DNA of 64,000 bases from Carettochelys insculpta (GCF_033958435.1 NC_134138.1:11048001-11112000), one strand, 5' to 3'. Shown: positions 23,973 to 36,303, counted from the first letter of the stretch. The notes: generated by a model not told the origin, from the letters alone. Numbers and translations are program-made.

Positions 23973-24319
23973 GGCTACGTCTACACTTGGGCAAAACTTC
24001 AAAATGGCCGTGCTAATGGCCAAATCAGAGAATACTATTGAGGTGCTGAAATGAATATTCAGCGCCTCATTAGCACGCTGCCACCTGCAGCACTTCGAAA
24101 GCTGATAGGAATAACGGAATGATGACATTTGCAGGGTCTTTTCGAAAAGGACCTCAGGGTAGACGAGCCGCGCACAAGTAAAATGAGGCACTTTCAAAGT
24201 CCTGCGGCTGGCAGCATGCTGATGAGGCACTGAACATTCATTTCAGCACCTCATTACTATTCTCTGATTTAGCCATTAGCACGCCTATTTTGAAATTTTG
24301 CCCAAGTGTAGGCACGGCC
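23973..24319. mobile_element. GTCTACAC-type TIR element
   Basis: Starts GGCTACGTCTACACTTGGGC and ends GCCCAAGTGTAGGCACGGCC, near-perfect inverted complements. Flanks are GTT (23970-23972) and ATT (24320-24322), a 3-bp duplication with one change. The interior folds back (TTAGCACG/CGTGCTAA, TTCAAAATGG). A related copy is at 44452. Confidence 0.75.
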
Positions 24320-25020
24320 ATTTTGTTTCAAAACTTAATTTAAAATCTAAGCTAACCATATGTAATCTTTAATGGTGAAAATTCAAACAAGGCAGACAAG
24401 TTGGGTTAGGCAACATCTTTTATGGGGACAACTTCTGTTCGTAAGAGAAGCTTGTTTGATCCACACAGCCCTTCTTCAGGGCTGGGAAAGGAGATTACAG
24501 CAAAATGCAAGATGGAGCTGCTTGTTTATCATAAGCAGTTAGTGCATATTGTAAAGGATCATTCCTGTCAACACTCTTGTAGCCAGAAGACAAAAAAAGG
24601 GGGTTATGATGTTATGGATTACTGTAATAAGCTGTGTGTGGTCAGTCTGTGATGTTTAGTCTTTAGCAGAGTAATGGCTTTGGAGGGTGTTCTGCAGATG
24701 CCCACTGAGGATGGGAATGGAGAGGTCAGCTATAGAGTGAGGCCTGCTGAAGGCGTGGGTAGGGGGGAGAGTTGCACTTGGAACTCTGGCCGCCATTCCT
24801 GCTACTTTGGCAGCTGCAGAAGCCAGAGCTACGGGCCCCTTTGAAGCACTAAGACAGTGCTGCTCTGCATGGCTCGGAGTAGGGCCAGGCAACTCTGTGG
24901 CGGGAGAGGAGCTGAGGGCTGGTTAGGATCTGCCCCTTCTGGAGCACAAGGCTGAGCCCCCTTCCCACCTTGCTCAGGGCCTGCGGTGGCTGCCAGTCCT
25001 GATGGCCACAAGTGATCGGG

Positions 25021-25068
25021 TATTTTTGTCTTTTATCATTTTCTTGTAGTGATTGTCTGGTTCCACCC
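25021..25068 (-). pseudogene. GIY-YIG endonuclease remnant of Penelope-like element
   Basis: About 16 codons readable as a decayed form of the ETRQSL...KMIKDKNT portion of the Penelope GIY-YIG domain. Frame and residues are partly lost (EPDNH in place of ETRQS). Not functional. Confidence 0.55.
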
Positions 25069-25371
25069 AGCTGGACAAGGGGGAAGAACTAGCAGACGAC
25101 CGCAGCAGATGGAGGCAGGGGTTACACAAGGGCCTTCAGAAGGGCGAGATGAAGATCAGACAGCTAGCAGAGGAGAAGCGAGCGCACAGAAAGCACAATA
25201 AGGACTTGCCAGACACCCACCACATCTGCAAGAGATGCAGCAAGGACTGTCACTCTCGTGTGGGTCTTCATAGTCACAGTAGACGCTGTAAATGAAGTCC
25301 TCAATTGAAACTATAAAGGGCGCGATCCATAGTCTATGCAGACTGAAGGATGCTTACTACTACTACTATTT
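25069..25371 (+). mobile_element. non-LTR LINE 3' tail with C2HC finger
   Basis: A short open stretch (to 25295, stop TGA) ending in a CX2C-X12-HX3C finger (CKRCSKDCHSRVGLHSHSRRC) after a basic helix-like region. This is the usual C-terminus of a class of LINE proteins. It is followed by about 75 bp of 3' UTR and a TACTACTACTACTATT tail. The frame opens at a TTG, so it has no start of its own; the copy is 5'-truncated. It interrupts the Penelope-like element. Clade not assigned. Confidence 0.65.
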
Positions 25372-25545
25372 AGTGCAATGGCTGAGTGACACCACACGTT
25401 ATGAGAGGCATGATCCTCAAAGGTGTGTTGATCCTTGTAGCAATGGAGATGTGTCTGCAGGTTTTGCATAGGTTATCTTGGCAGGATGTGGTGTTGCTGA
25501 CTCGGTATATTCTAGTCTGCTAGGCTACGACAGCACTGCATACAA

Positions 25546-26298
25546 AGCTGAAACATGACAGTCTGATATTACGGAAATGTTTCAGTGAACTCAAACCAAA
25601 ATATTTTTGGTTTAAAATAAATTGAGAAAGGAAAGAAATTTTGAAATCGTAAAAAGTGTTCACAGGAGAGGAAGATCAAATCCCAGCCTGTGCTGATCAT
25701 TTTCCCCATGTTTCAGTTAGGGAAACTGAGGCACGGAATAATTATGTAATTTTGCCAAAGACAAGAAGGGAAGGAACAAACCCATGCCCCCTGGCTCCCA
25801 CCCTATCACTCTCTAAATGCATGTGTATACATGTATACATTACACACACATTCTGGATGCTCTTAAACTGGCAGCAGCTGAAGAAAGATGAGTGAAAAGG
25901 TAATACCTGCAGCTAGAAAGATAAGAGAAGTGAGGGCTGATGAAAGAAGAAGTGCTGATTAATTCTTTGAAGGCTGCTTGATGCATTTCAGTTTGTCTTT
26001 TGGCAGTGCTGTTAATCTCAGTGAACCAGTAGGACATGCGGTGTTGAACCCTGGAGCCATCCAGGTTCTGATTTGCAGGCTGCAGGTCATAGCTCTAGAA
26101 GGCAACATGAGTGGGGTGTAAAGTGGCTGCAGAAAGAGAAGGGGGGGCATCACCACAGCGGAGTCGACTGTAGCTTTCCATTACTGTGTTTTCTCTTTGC
26201 TTGCAGGCATGTCACCCTGGGCTGGGATCTTCGAGGATCTCACTGGCTAGACAGGCTAAGCTTGGCCGCTGCCTGGATGGAAAACTCACGCACCACCT
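25546..26298. other. unassigned stretch with MIR fragment
   Basis: Apart from the MIR-like piece at 25690-25805, nothing recognised. Confidence 0.45.
25690..25805 (-). mobile_element. MIR-like SINE fragment
   Basis: GGGAAACTGAGGCACGGAAT followed by an AATTTTGCCAAAGAC segment is the reverse complement of the MIR core and 3' part. Confidence 0.6.
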
Positions 26299-26817
26299 CA
26301 GTGTTTCTCAACCTTTTTTTTAAGAAAAAATCAGTACCCTCAGATTTCTCTCACGTACCCCAAGGGTACGCATACCACCGGATGAGGAACCTGGTCTTAA
26401 GGTAATCTGAGTTCTTGAAACAAGTTCCATTCAACCTGTCCAGATGACTGTACCCTCTTCAGGAGTCAGATTTGATTTGCCTGCCACCAAGTTACACCTC
26501 ACTTAAAAACTACTTACTTACACAAACAGGCAAAAATATCATGGAAGACTACTACAGAAAACTTCCTGTCTTTCTACAATCTGATTATCAAATAAATTAA
26601 TTGGAACAGAAATATTATACTTACATTTCAGTGCCCGGCATATAAAGCAGTAGAAACACATCAGTGTCTGAATGAACTTTCATATTGTATTGACATTACT
26701 AATGTTTTTTTGTGTAGCCTATTATAAAACTAGGCAAATATCTAGATGAGCTGATATACCCCCCAAAAGACCTCAGTTTACCCTCAAGGGTATACCTACC
26801 GCAGTTGAGAAACACTG
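26299..26817. mobile_element. hAT-like element, CAGTGTTTCTCAACC type
   Basis: Starts CAGTGTTTCTCAACC and ends CAGTTGAGAAACACTG. Flanks CACCACCT and CGTTACCT agree at 5 of 8 positions, a decayed 8-bp duplication. The subterminal GTACCCCAAGGGTACGC and its partner near 26780 also form an inverted pair. Non-autonomous. Confidence 0.7.
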
Positions 26818-27429
26818 CGTTACCTCACTGCAAGGAAATTTTCTGGAGTCTCCTACCTGAAATTTCCTTTATTCACTTTTACCACATTGCCCACAGCAAT
26901 CTGTGTGCTCTTATCATGTAGGCAACGAAAAATTCCAGCACTCCTCGGGCCGTTCCTCCCTAAAATGCACTGGGAAGTATCAGACACTCTCCTCTTACCC
27001 CGGAGATCAGAATTTTCTCTGCTCACTTATTAGACCCAACTGGTCAAGTCTCCCTGGGAGACAGTTATCAGATATTTTCCTTTCAAAATGCCCCCTCACC
27101 AAACACAAGCAATGGAGTCATGAAAGGTCATTTTGTTTGGTGGCTTTGTGAATGCAGAGTGGGAGCCTGTTCCGTTTCAGAAGAAATTTATTCTCACCTC
27201 AGGATGTGCAGGGAGAATTTATCCTTTTGTCGGTTTTCTTCCTCTCAGTCATTAAAGCTTAAGTGGTTTGTGGAGGGTTCTGGCTGGTTCGGTGAGCCAT
27301 AAAATAGCATTTCTTGACAATTTAATTCTTTAAACAAGTCAAATTGTTTTGGAGGTGTGTGCGTTATTCTAGCTCTTTACACACAGCTTAATCAGTACTT
27401 TGCCCCAGTGTAATGAGCTCTTGCCCAGA
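26818..27429. other. unassigned stretch
   Basis: Nothing recognised. Confidence 0.45.
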
Positions 27430-27527
27430 CAGGGCCATCCCTATGCATACACAACATACGCAGCTGTGTAGGGCACCACTAAAAATGGGGTGCCACTTTG
27501 TCCCAAATTAAGTAGTACCCTATACTT

Positions 27528-27867
27528 AGGGTGACCATCCATCTCGTTTTGGGCAGGACAGCCCCATATTACAGGCACCAGGGAGTCATCCTGATTTAGT
27601 TTGCCAAAGGGGCTAATTGCCCTGTATTCTATCATTTCTCTAGGACAGGCGGTTGCCGTCTGGTTCTGATTTCCTGCAGCTGGGGGAGCTGAGAGCCACA
27701 GCTACCCCCTGCAGCCATGGAGCAACCCCCCACCCCCCTCGCAGGGTGGCAGCCCCCACACGGCAGCCACTGCCTGACTCTGATACCCAGTGACCATCCA
27801 TCCCATTTTGGCTGGGACGGCCTCATTCCCATGTCCTATATTTCACTGGGGGAGATATGGTCACCCT
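27528..27867. mobile_element. nested inverted-repeat element, AGGGTGACCAT type
   Basis: AGGGTGACCATCCATCTCGT at the left and GATATGGTCACCCT at the right are inverted complements. A further related block CAGTGACCATCCATCCCATT lies near 27790. It is wholly inside the 27430-28385 element. Confidence 0.55.
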
Positions 27868-27954
27868 ACCAATGCTGCACCTGTGTGTGCTGAGTGCAGC
27901 TGAAGGTCAGAGTCACCTCAGTCCCCTGGCCTCCACTCTGTTTTCTGGATGAGG

Positions 27955-28200
27955 CCACCCAATCCCCTGGCCCTCTCCTCCACCACCTGGCCCCACGGCC
28001 CAATCTCTCAGCGCTTCCGCCCCACCGTTCCACCTCCCGGCCCCATGGCCCAATCCCCTGGCCCCTAAGCCACCCCCCCACCCCCTCCACTTCCCAGCCC
28101 ATGGCCCAATCCCTCAGCCCTTCACCCCCAGCTCCACCTCCCAGAACCAGTGGCTGAATCCCTCAGCCCTTCACCCCCAGCTCCGGTGGCCCCTATGCCC
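27955..28200 (+). repeat. C-rich degenerate minisatellite
   Basis: Four to five imperfect copies of a unit of roughly 45-50 bp containing GGCCCAATCCCTCAGCCCTT and a following CACCTCCC. It yields long proline-rich frames that are compositional artefacts. Confidence 0.6.
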
Positions 28201-28385
28201 TCGCCCCTGCTCTGCCTTCTCATGGGCTGCACCTCTCCCCCTTGCACCTGTTCCCCCACCAGCCTCCCAGCCCTGAACAACATCCCCCCACACTCCAGGT
28301 CTGCTGTTAAGGTTCCCAGGTGAGGGAGGGTGGGTGCAGGTTGCTCATGCTGTGCAGGGCACCCAAAGTCATAAGGACATCCCTG

Positions 28386-28719
28386 TCCTCAAGCATTGAT
28401 TGCTTCCTTGTGTCATGTTCTGATTTAGCCTGTGTAGTAATGAGAGGGCATGACAATGAAACCTAAAAGACTTGAGCAATGGTCAATGCTTTGCTAACAT
28501 GCAGGAAAGCTCAAGGCCTGAACAATAAAGCTAAAAGTACCTCAAGCCTGGACAACACATATGGTTGACGATGCTGACTGAAAAGTCTTGCTCATAGGAA
28601 CTTGGCAGAGACAGGGCTGGTAAGAACGTGACTCCAAAGTGTCAAGTGCTCAGTGATGCACACAAACACATTTGAGTAAGCATGGACATGTCTGGTATCA
28701 GGACCCTCCCCACAGATAA
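28386..28719. other. unassigned stretch
   Basis: Nothing recognised. Confidence 0.4.
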
Positions 28720-29105
28720 CACCTGAGCACCAGGTACATTCCCAGCCAGCTTCAGTACAGGGTTGTTATGACAACGTGATGGATAGCGTTGTTTTGATGG
28801 TACCACTATTGAGAAGGTAATCGGTAGTATCTAGTTACATTAAGGGATGTCAACTTACTACAATTAGGAGAGGCTTCTGGGACATGTAATGTGCATGTAA
28901 GTTGTTTGTACCTGGCTATGAAAGCATCACTCAGCTGAGGCGTGCTGAGTGACCTAGGGGATGACAGAGCCTCCATGCTGTCAACTGTCGCGTCCATTGT
29001 CACAGTGTACACACTATTGACAATAAGCCTGGTTCCAGTTCCTTTATCCCTCGCTCAACTTATGGTTATTGGGGACCCTCAGAAGTCTGTGGTGCAGGCT
29101 AACTG
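28720..29105 (+). mobile_element. possible solitary LTR
   Basis: Contains a TATA-like GGCTATGAAAGC (28914), then AATAAGCCTGG near 29022 followed by a T/C-rich stretch, the order of promoter and polyadenylation signal in an LTR. TG and CA ends were not fixed and no coding region is nearby. Low confidence. Confidence 0.3.
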
Positions 29106-30266
29106 TGCAGAGCCAGCACTGTGATTAGGAGAGAGAAAAGACGCACGCAGCCAAAGGTTATCAACGCAGCAGGGAGCAAAACAGACTTCCGGACACCACA
29201 CCAGTAATGGTGTCTCGCTACAGCCTGGAGACCTTTTCTAAATTCCACAGAGAACATAACGCTGCTCAGATTGACCATTTGGCAGCTTTCCCCTTTATGC
29301 CCCAAACAGGCAGAGAGCTGCCCTCTTCATGATCCTCTCCCCTCATGTGGAGGGACCAACTCTGGGACAGAGAGAGTTGTTCTCGTTCCATGGCCTGTTC
29401 TGTTGGCGGAGGCTGCCAGCAAGGTTGTCAGTCACAGTTACTAATGATGGCCATGAATAATTGTGATGATTTATTTACTAATTGTCCTAAAGATGCTCGA
29501 CGCTTTGCAGAACCAGGGCCTAGTTAAATTCTTAAGCTTGGAAGGTGGCCCCAAGCAACCAGAGTCCCCTTAATTGGGGCTTCCAGTAGGTTCCCCCCTT
29601 TTCACAGAGGGATCAGGTGGGGCTTAGTTGTCCTGGTGGCTGCTGGGTGGCCAAGCTGTGGTTTGTGTTGTGAAACTGCTGAACCAGACTCCTGACTCCT
29701 ATGCTACGGTAATGGGGCCACAGATGTTCCATTGACACATTATGCTTCTGTGCCATTAATGGTGCTACAATAAACAACCCAAAATGAGCAGTGGCAGGAG
29801 TGTAGCCTGGTCAAGTCCCTGAAATGTTTCACACCCAGGTTGGAGGCTCCAGGTGCGACTGTCACAAAAAGCACAGATAAACAGTCATAGTTCAATGAAT
29901 CATGTTTCCACTCTTCCCCTGCTGGTCCTGAATGACACCCAGGGACCTATGAAAATAAAAGACAATTACAAAGGAAAGTTAATCTAACTTTAGCAAGTTT
30001 TCCAGCAGATTCTCATAAAGCACTGGTGGGGGGTGGACAAGGGGAAGGCTCAGACCTGCTGGTTTTTCATGCACAGCAGATAGCCCTTCTTAGTCAATAA
30101 GCTACAGCCTGCTGAATAAGGCCTACTTTTTAAAGCATCTCTTTTTTATTTTAAGGTAAAATGCTAGTACTTACATACAAGTGCAACAGTTAAAACTACT
30201 TTGGCTGATTTACATAGAACCCAGACTAGCAAAAACCTGTAGCACATCCCCTGCTAGGGATTGGGC
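29106..30266. other. unassigned stretch
   Basis: No exon or repeat end recognised. Confidence 0.45.
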
Positions 30267-30274
30267 CACTACAA

Positions 30275-30921
30275 CAGTGGTTTTCAACCAGTGTGTAGCA
30301 GTGAGCCATGAGAACTGTCAATTTCCTCTCACTGTGCCTCTTTGCAAAGCCACCGTGGTGGGGAGGAGGAAATGATGACTCTATGCCAGCTGGGGCTCAA
30401 GCAGCAAGGCAGAGCAGAGCCACCATGAGGGGAGATGCTGGCCTTGCAGGACCCCATTTGCACTGGGAGGCAGCTGAAATGCTGCTTCCCAGCCCAAATG
30501 AGCTGGCAGGGAACCCGCCTCCACTCCCTTTTTTGGCAAGCAGTAGGGCAGGAGCCTATTGGAGCTTGGACAGGATTTAAATGCCACATCCTGGCTCCAA
30601 TGGGCTGGCAGGAAGGGGAGCTGCTTTCAGTAGTTACTTGATTATTTGACATCCCTAGCACGGCGATGAGCAGATTTTGAAAATGCGTTTGTACTCACTG
30701 TCTAAGACAGTGTATTCTGTGGTGGATCTGAAACATTCATGCATTTGATCCTCGTTAGCTCATTACAGGCACTGCTGTGTTGCAAACCTCTCAAGTAAGC
30801 CTGTAACCAACGTAAACGTGATGTTTATTAGCAATCGATTCAGCTGAAAAAGGTGGGTGTGCCAAGGAATTGTTTATCTGATTGAAGCATGCCGTGTTAC
30901 TGAAAAGGTTGGGAACCACGG
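30275..30921. mobile_element. hAT-like element with 8-bp duplication
   Basis: Starts CAGTGGTTTTCAACCAG and ends AAAGGTTGGGAACCACGG. Flanked by CACTACAA (30267-30274) and CACTACAG (30922-30929), 7 of 8 identical. No transposase. Frames across its GC-rich middle on both strands are chance. Confidence 0.82.
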
Positions 30922-30929
30922 CACTACAG

Positions 30930-31822
30930 TATAATGGTACCGTGTCCTGTGGAAGTGGATTGTTCCATTAATACCACTGTTTGCAGCTGGTGAGTAACAC
31001 TGAAGTTCCCATATTCAAATCCTGATCTTGATCTAAACGGAGGGTAATTCTAAACACACAAGTAATTGCAAGTGCAAAGTAGTGTCTGCAAAATTGGCAG
31101 TCATGGTGAGTTACTTGATGAAACCAGGCTTGCAAACTTAAAACAGCATGAACTAATGTTAGTTATCGTCTTCAAAACAAATTCATGCAAATGACTTTCT
31201 CCTCCTGGCTGAGGTTTCAGTACAATCCTCCGAGATGAGAGAACACTCAGGCAAGTGCCGTAAAGAGGGAAAAAACCACGCATGAGTCTTTACAGTATAT
31301 TAAAAACCCTGAAGGAAATATTTGCAATATCCTGTGGAGAATATCACAGGGCAAGATCAGTGTGTGAGCTTCAACCTGCTCCAACCAGCTCCGTCCTAGC
31401 ATCTGGTATTGCATTTTCACACAGATAACTTGCTTTTATATCCCAGGGCTGGAGAATAAATGAAAAGGGTGTAGCAAGTCAGAGCATGGTAGGAAGCCTT
31501 TGCTGCTTTGAACTCCTAATGAAAGTGATTACCATTTCAAAACCACCCACCGTCCAAAGGGAAGATGGAAAAATACCATGAACTTGGGCGCTTTTTTTTT
31601 TTTTGACAGTGATAGGTTTTAACTCAAGCACAGCAAAAATTGAAGAGACAAAAGTGCAGGTCCTGTGCTGTGTCCATCAGGTGGCAGAGCACAGCCAGTG
31701 CAGAGGGGAGGAAAGGTACCATTGTACATCCTTAAATTGGGTTGTTCCAGACATTGTCTTTTCTGGCCTAATTTATGGTAACCTCACACAGCTGTCTGTG
31801 GGCTTATCTGCAACCTAAAAGA
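30930..31822. other. unassigned stretch
   Basis: Repeat-poor. An octamer ATGCAAAT occurs near 31186. A 14-base T run lies near 31591. No exon. Confidence 0.4.
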
Positions 31823-32895
31823 ATCATAGGATCATAGATGTGCAGGACTGGAAGGGAACCCCTTAGGCCATCTAGTCCAAAGCCCTGCACTCAAGACAGG
31901 ACAATGTAATAACAAATTACTCCTGATAGGTGGTAGTCTTCTCAAAAAACTCCAATGACGGAGATTCCACAATCTCCCTAGGCAATTTGTTCCAGTCTTT
32001 AACTACCCCAACACAATGTTTTTCTTAATGTCCAGCCTAAACTGCCCTTGCTTCAATTTAATCCCATTGTTTCTTGTCCTAACCTCAAAAGTTAACAAGA
32101 AAAATTTTTCATCCTCCACCTTATAACAACTTTTTATGTACTTGAACATTTTTATTGTGTCCACTCTTCCCCATTTTTCTCAATCTTCCTTCATGGATTA
32201 TGTTTTTCAGACATTTATTCATTTTTATTGCTCTCCTCTGGACTTTCTCTGACTTGCCCACATCTTTCCTGAAATGTGACACACAGAATTGGACACAATA
32301 TTCCAGCCGAGGCCTAATCAGTGCAGTCGAGAGTGGAAGAATTACTTCCTGTGTTTGCTTACAATGCTCCTGCTAATACAGACCAGAATGATGTTTGTTT
32401 TTTTTTAACAACGTTGATTCATATTTAACTTGTGATCCACTAGATTTGCCAGATCCCTTTCTGCAGTACTCCTTCCTATGCAGTCACTTCCCATTCTGTA
32501 TGTGTGCCACTGATTGTCCCTTCCTACATGGAGTACTTTGCAAAGGAGTACTTTGCATTTGTCTTCATTGAATTTCCTTCTCTTTTCTTCAGACCATTTC
32601 TTCCATTTGTTCAGATCATGCTGAATTTTTACTCAATCCCCCAAAGCAGTTGGAACCCCTGCCAGGTTGCTATCATCCACAGACTATACAGGTGCTCTCT
32701 CTATGCCATTATCTGAATCATTTTTGCATATGTTGAACGGCACCGGACTCAGAACTGAGCCCTGCAGGATCCCACTCAATAGCCTTTCCACCTGGACTAA
32801 TAACTACTCTCAGGGAATGATTTTCCAACTATTTCTGCACCCACCTCATGAGCAGTTTATATACAGAGGGATGTCTCTTCAATTCTCCTGACAGA
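31823..32895 (-). mobile_element. CR1 LINE fragment, 1.07 kb
   Basis: Minus-strand CR1 with the 3' end at 31823 (GAATCATAGGATCATAG on the plus strand) and extending upstream through the C-terminal tail into the RT domain. The plus strand shows familiar CR1 antisense blocks such as AATTGGACACAATATTCCAG and TGCAGGATCCCACT. Frames are heavily broken, so it is much older than the copy at window start. Confidence 0.9.
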
Positions 32896-33650
32896 CCTTA
32901 GTGAAATTCATGGAGGTACTCTGTCATCCTCTCCCAAAGGTGTGCAGAGGTGGTAACCTTACTTCTTCTTCCTTAGAAGGATACTTTCCCACGTTGGTCA
33001 GCAACAACTTCCGGAGGCTGTACACAGTAGTACACAAGCTAGCTGCATACAGGTCTGGATAGCTTTAGGATGCCAGCCTCAGATGTGTCATCTCTGTGTT
33101 TGTTACCCTCAGGAATGAGGAATCAGCTAAAATCACCACTGCCTGGGGTAGAATGCCTGAGACAGAGGAGCAGGAGAGAGAAGATGGCTTGAGAGAACAT
33201 ATTCGGTCAAATCCTACAAGCCAGAGCTGTATCAGACCATGAATGAAGGATCTGGATGGTAAACACTGCAGGCTGCCTGGAGAGGGAAAGAGCAGAGAAG
33301 AGATAGGCCCAGGAGTCCCATCAGGAAACGGAGAAGGAGATGCTCCCGGAAAAAATGGGGCTTCTCTGACACCAAGCACACATTTTGCACTCTTGTGAAT
33401 CTGCAGGTTCAACGATTCCAGGCTCACTTCCCGTGGCAGTCCATAGAGAACGCCACATCTGTATACCCCCTGCCCCACCATTCAACATTTCATACACCGT
33501 CAGGGGCCATGTCACTGCCCCTACGACTCTACCCTAGGAAATATTTAGGACAACTTTAGTTTCACATACACTGATGCTGAAACCCATAGTTAATGTAGAT
33601 GTTGTTAAATTAGACATGAATGTTTCTTCCCCTTTAGTTCTACTCAGTTA
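32896..33650. other. unassigned stretch
   Basis: Nothing recognised. Confidence 0.45.
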
Positions 33651-34173
33651 GGCCAATCTACACTAGGAATCAAAGCCTATCCCAGATACGCAATTTTAGC
33701 CACACCATTACAGAACCATAGAATCATAGAATCAGGAGGCTGGAAGGGACTTCAGGAGGTCATCAATTTCAGCCCCCTGCTAAAGCAGGATCAACCCCAA
33801 CTAAGTCATCCCAGCCAGGGCCTTGTGAAGACAGGACTTAAAAACCTCTCGGGCTGGAGAATCCACTACCTCTCTAGGCGACACATTCCAGTGCTTCCCC
33901 ACCCTCCTGGTGAAGTAGTTTTTCCTAATATTCCTATATTCCTATATTAGTGTAGCTACAATTGATGTATCAGGATCAGCTTTGTTCCCTGGTGTAAATC
34001 AGGGCTCTTCGGGCTCTCACCGATATCCCTGACTCCATGTGGCAGCATGGAGTACCAGGGTTGACAGCCAAGTCCAGAGAGATCAATTTTGCCACATCCT
34101 CACTGACACGGCAAAATCAAACTCCAGTGGATCGATTGTGGCATGTCGAACCTGCAGTAAGTATAGACATGCC
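33651..34173. mobile_element. GTCTACAC-type TIR element with nested CR1
   Basis: Starts GGCCAATCTACACTAGG and ends AGTATAGACATGCC, with flanks TTA (33648-33650) and TCA (34174-34176), a 3-bp duplication with one change. Interrupted by a CR1 3' end at 33712-33937. Confidence 0.6.
33712..33937 (-). mobile_element. CR1 3' end inside TIR element
   Basis: Minus-strand CR1 3' end: CATAGAATCATAGAATCA with the terminal octamer repeated, then the standard 3' region to AGTAGTTTTTCCTAATATT. Confidence 0.88.
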
Positions 34174-35029
34174 TCATATGTATTACGTTTTCAATGAACT
34201 TGCTTCAAAATTGTATGTTTTTCAGGCCCAGAAGTGACATTCTGCCATCTGAAGCTACCCTGTGAATGCCACCAACAACCTTGTCCCACAGCAACCTGTT
34301 CTCTAAGGAAAGGTAACATTCCACACAGATTTGGTCTTTGTAATACAAGAAGGAACATTCGTCCTGTGCTTGCAATGCTTGTGATGACTGTGCAGAGCTG
34401 TATAGGCTCTAGTCTTCCATTTGAGATGGTAGACAAGGAGGATGGTCATGTGCATTTATGGCATGGTTATTTAAATATTGTGCAATAAAAATTATATTAT
34501 GGGATAGACATGGTAGCATGGTGTATAGTAGAAAGTTGACTGCTTGTTCACGGTCAGGGTGCTTGATTTGTTTCTTCTCCACCATGCATTGCCAGAAATT
34601 TCCAAAAGTGTAGGGTTACACACAGGTATACCTACCCACAGTGCACTGCCCCATGCGTCAGCACAAGCACTCGCAGTGAGTACATGCCGGTCAGGTGCAA
34701 GAAGCCAAGAAGACTCGGCACCATATTAACTGTGACAGATTTATTTTGCTGTCACTTTTGTTGATAAAAACCAATAACGGAGACCTGGCCTTGCTGCGTG
34801 TTTAAATAGCTGTAGGAGGTTCTCAGAGTCCCAAGGCTCATCTGTTATTAGGGCTGGCTCGAAAATAAAAAATTCCCTTTCCCCCCAAAAGTCAAGATTT
34901 TGGTTTAGTTGCACATGAGACAAAAATCAAGATATTTCCAAATGTTCATGAAAAGGAGGGAAAAAAGAAATGGGCACCACCTTGGAATAGCCAATAGCTA
35001 GGACATTTATTTATGATATAGATAGACTC
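34174..35029. other. unassigned stretch
   Basis: Nothing recognised. Confidence 0.45.
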
Positions 35030-35100
35030 CAGCTTAAGTCTCTGTCCTGGATTGCCCATATCCCAGGTAAGTGTTCTAACCACAAGACTAGAGAGTCAAT
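35030..35100 (-). mobile_element. tRNA-like SINE fragment
   Basis: Plus strand CTGGATTGCCCATATCCCAG and GTGTTCTAACCACAAGACTA. The complement has a decayed A-box region and B-box at tRNA-like spacing, as in amniote MIR-type and related SINEs. Confidence 0.4.
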
Positions 35101-36249
35101 CTCTCCTATTGAAGCTGTTCTACTTTGCATAGTTAATTAAATATTCCTAGGCCTAAAATGTGTCACTGGCTCTATACTCCTGTGTTTATAGCACTCACCT
35201 GGGATGTAAAAGGCAAGTTTAAGTGACTGCATCCCGGACTGCGATGAACACTGTCCTACCGACAATTCTAGGTGATCATTATTTCTCCAGAAATTTCACC
35301 CTGATAAAAATTTTGTCCAAGCAGATACATTTCCACAGAAAAGTTTCACTTCACCAACTCAGCAAAGTTCCACAAAAAATTTCCTTCTACTCCCCTTACC
35401 CCCAACTTGTGTTTTCGTTTCACGAAGATGGACCCATGAATCAGTGTTAAAGCCCTCCCACCAGATGAACAGTGAGTACTGTTCTGTGAAAAGCAATGAC
35501 ACCTGGGCCTTCTCTGCTGACCCAGAGACAAAAAGCTTTGACAGATGGAAATTCCTTCTCTTCGCTAGGCTGAAAGTGGGCAGGAAATGCAGATCATCTG
35601 CCCGCCAGCGGCAAGACACTCTGCAGATGTGTTGAGAATTTAGCCAACAGATCAAAATTATAATGACTTCCCCTCGTTGCAGAAACAAAGGCACAATTAA
35701 GGAACAGGAAACATCCACATTATTTACTGCAGATGAAAGCATGAAAATTGGACTCGTGTTGCCCAACTTTGAATATGGGAAAATGATGCCGATTTTCCTT
35801 CTCTGGGCTGAGAAATTAGGCTGCTGTTATGAAGCCTCTCATTCTTTCCATTGTTTCATTGCAATGCTGCAAAGTGTCTATTTCTGTCAGTTACTGGATC
35901 TATCCAAGTCTAAGCTCATGCTTCGCTAAGGAGTGAGGTGTCAAAGTGCTCCTGGGTTATTTACTTACAACATAGCTAAGTTAGCATCACTTTTGTGGTC
36001 TGGAAAATTATGTTGTTAAAGCTAATGGCAGTTATATGCATACATTGATGGGTAGGGGTGATCCCAATAATTGGAGCTGCAAACTGCCCAGACCAAATTA
36101 CAGACTCTAAAGGAGGGAAAACCCAAAGTAGGAGCCCTGGGACTATGTAGGATTTAGAAAATCATTTAAGTGACTTGAGTCTCATCAACATTCAGTGCTT
36201 CTAGATCACTTAACACACTTTGGAAAATCCTGCCCATTGTGAATTTGTG
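35101..36249. other. unassigned, repeat-poor stretch
   Basis: No repeat ends recognised. 35640-35930 has an even composition with ATTTGCAT-like and TTGTTTCATTG words. No exon. Confidence 0.4.
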
Positions 36250-36296
36250 TTTTGGTGGCTTAATTATTGGACCAGTAACTTTATGGATCTTAGCAT
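36250..36296 (+). repeat. left copy of 47-bp direct repeat
   Basis: Starts TTTTGGTGGCTTAATTATTG and ends TAACTTTATGGATCTTAGCA plus T. Partner at 37351-37397. Confidence 0.85.
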
Positions 36297-36303
36297 GAAC
36301 ATA

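Larger units (their letters stand above)
24388..25545 (-). mobile_element. Penelope-like element with GIY-YIG remnant, interrupted
   Basis: Minus-strand Penelope-like retroelement. From its 3' side it has a terminal part (CCTGAAGAAGGGCTGTGTGG on the minus strand), then a remnant of the GIY-YIG endonuclease coding region near 25021-25068 (KKMIKDKNT). After a foreign insert at about 25069-25371 it resumes with CKTCRHISIATRINTP, the conserved segment upstream of GIY-YIG in these elements. The 5' part and RT are missing. Recognition is from remembered family sequence, with both flanking parts in the right order. Confidence 0.7.
27430..28385. mobile_element. hAT-like composite element (tentative)
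   Basis: Starts CAGGGCCATCCCTATGCAT and ends GTCATAAGGACATCCCTG, imperfect inverted termini 956 bp apart. The interior contains a second inverted-repeat element (27528-27867) and a C-rich degenerate tandem repeat. The target duplication is not clear (4 of 8). Confidence 0.5.

Noticed and set aside
25053..25295. A host zinc-finger gene.
   Set aside because: It has no ATG, no upstream exon, and ends in a LINE-style tail; it interrupts another retroelement.
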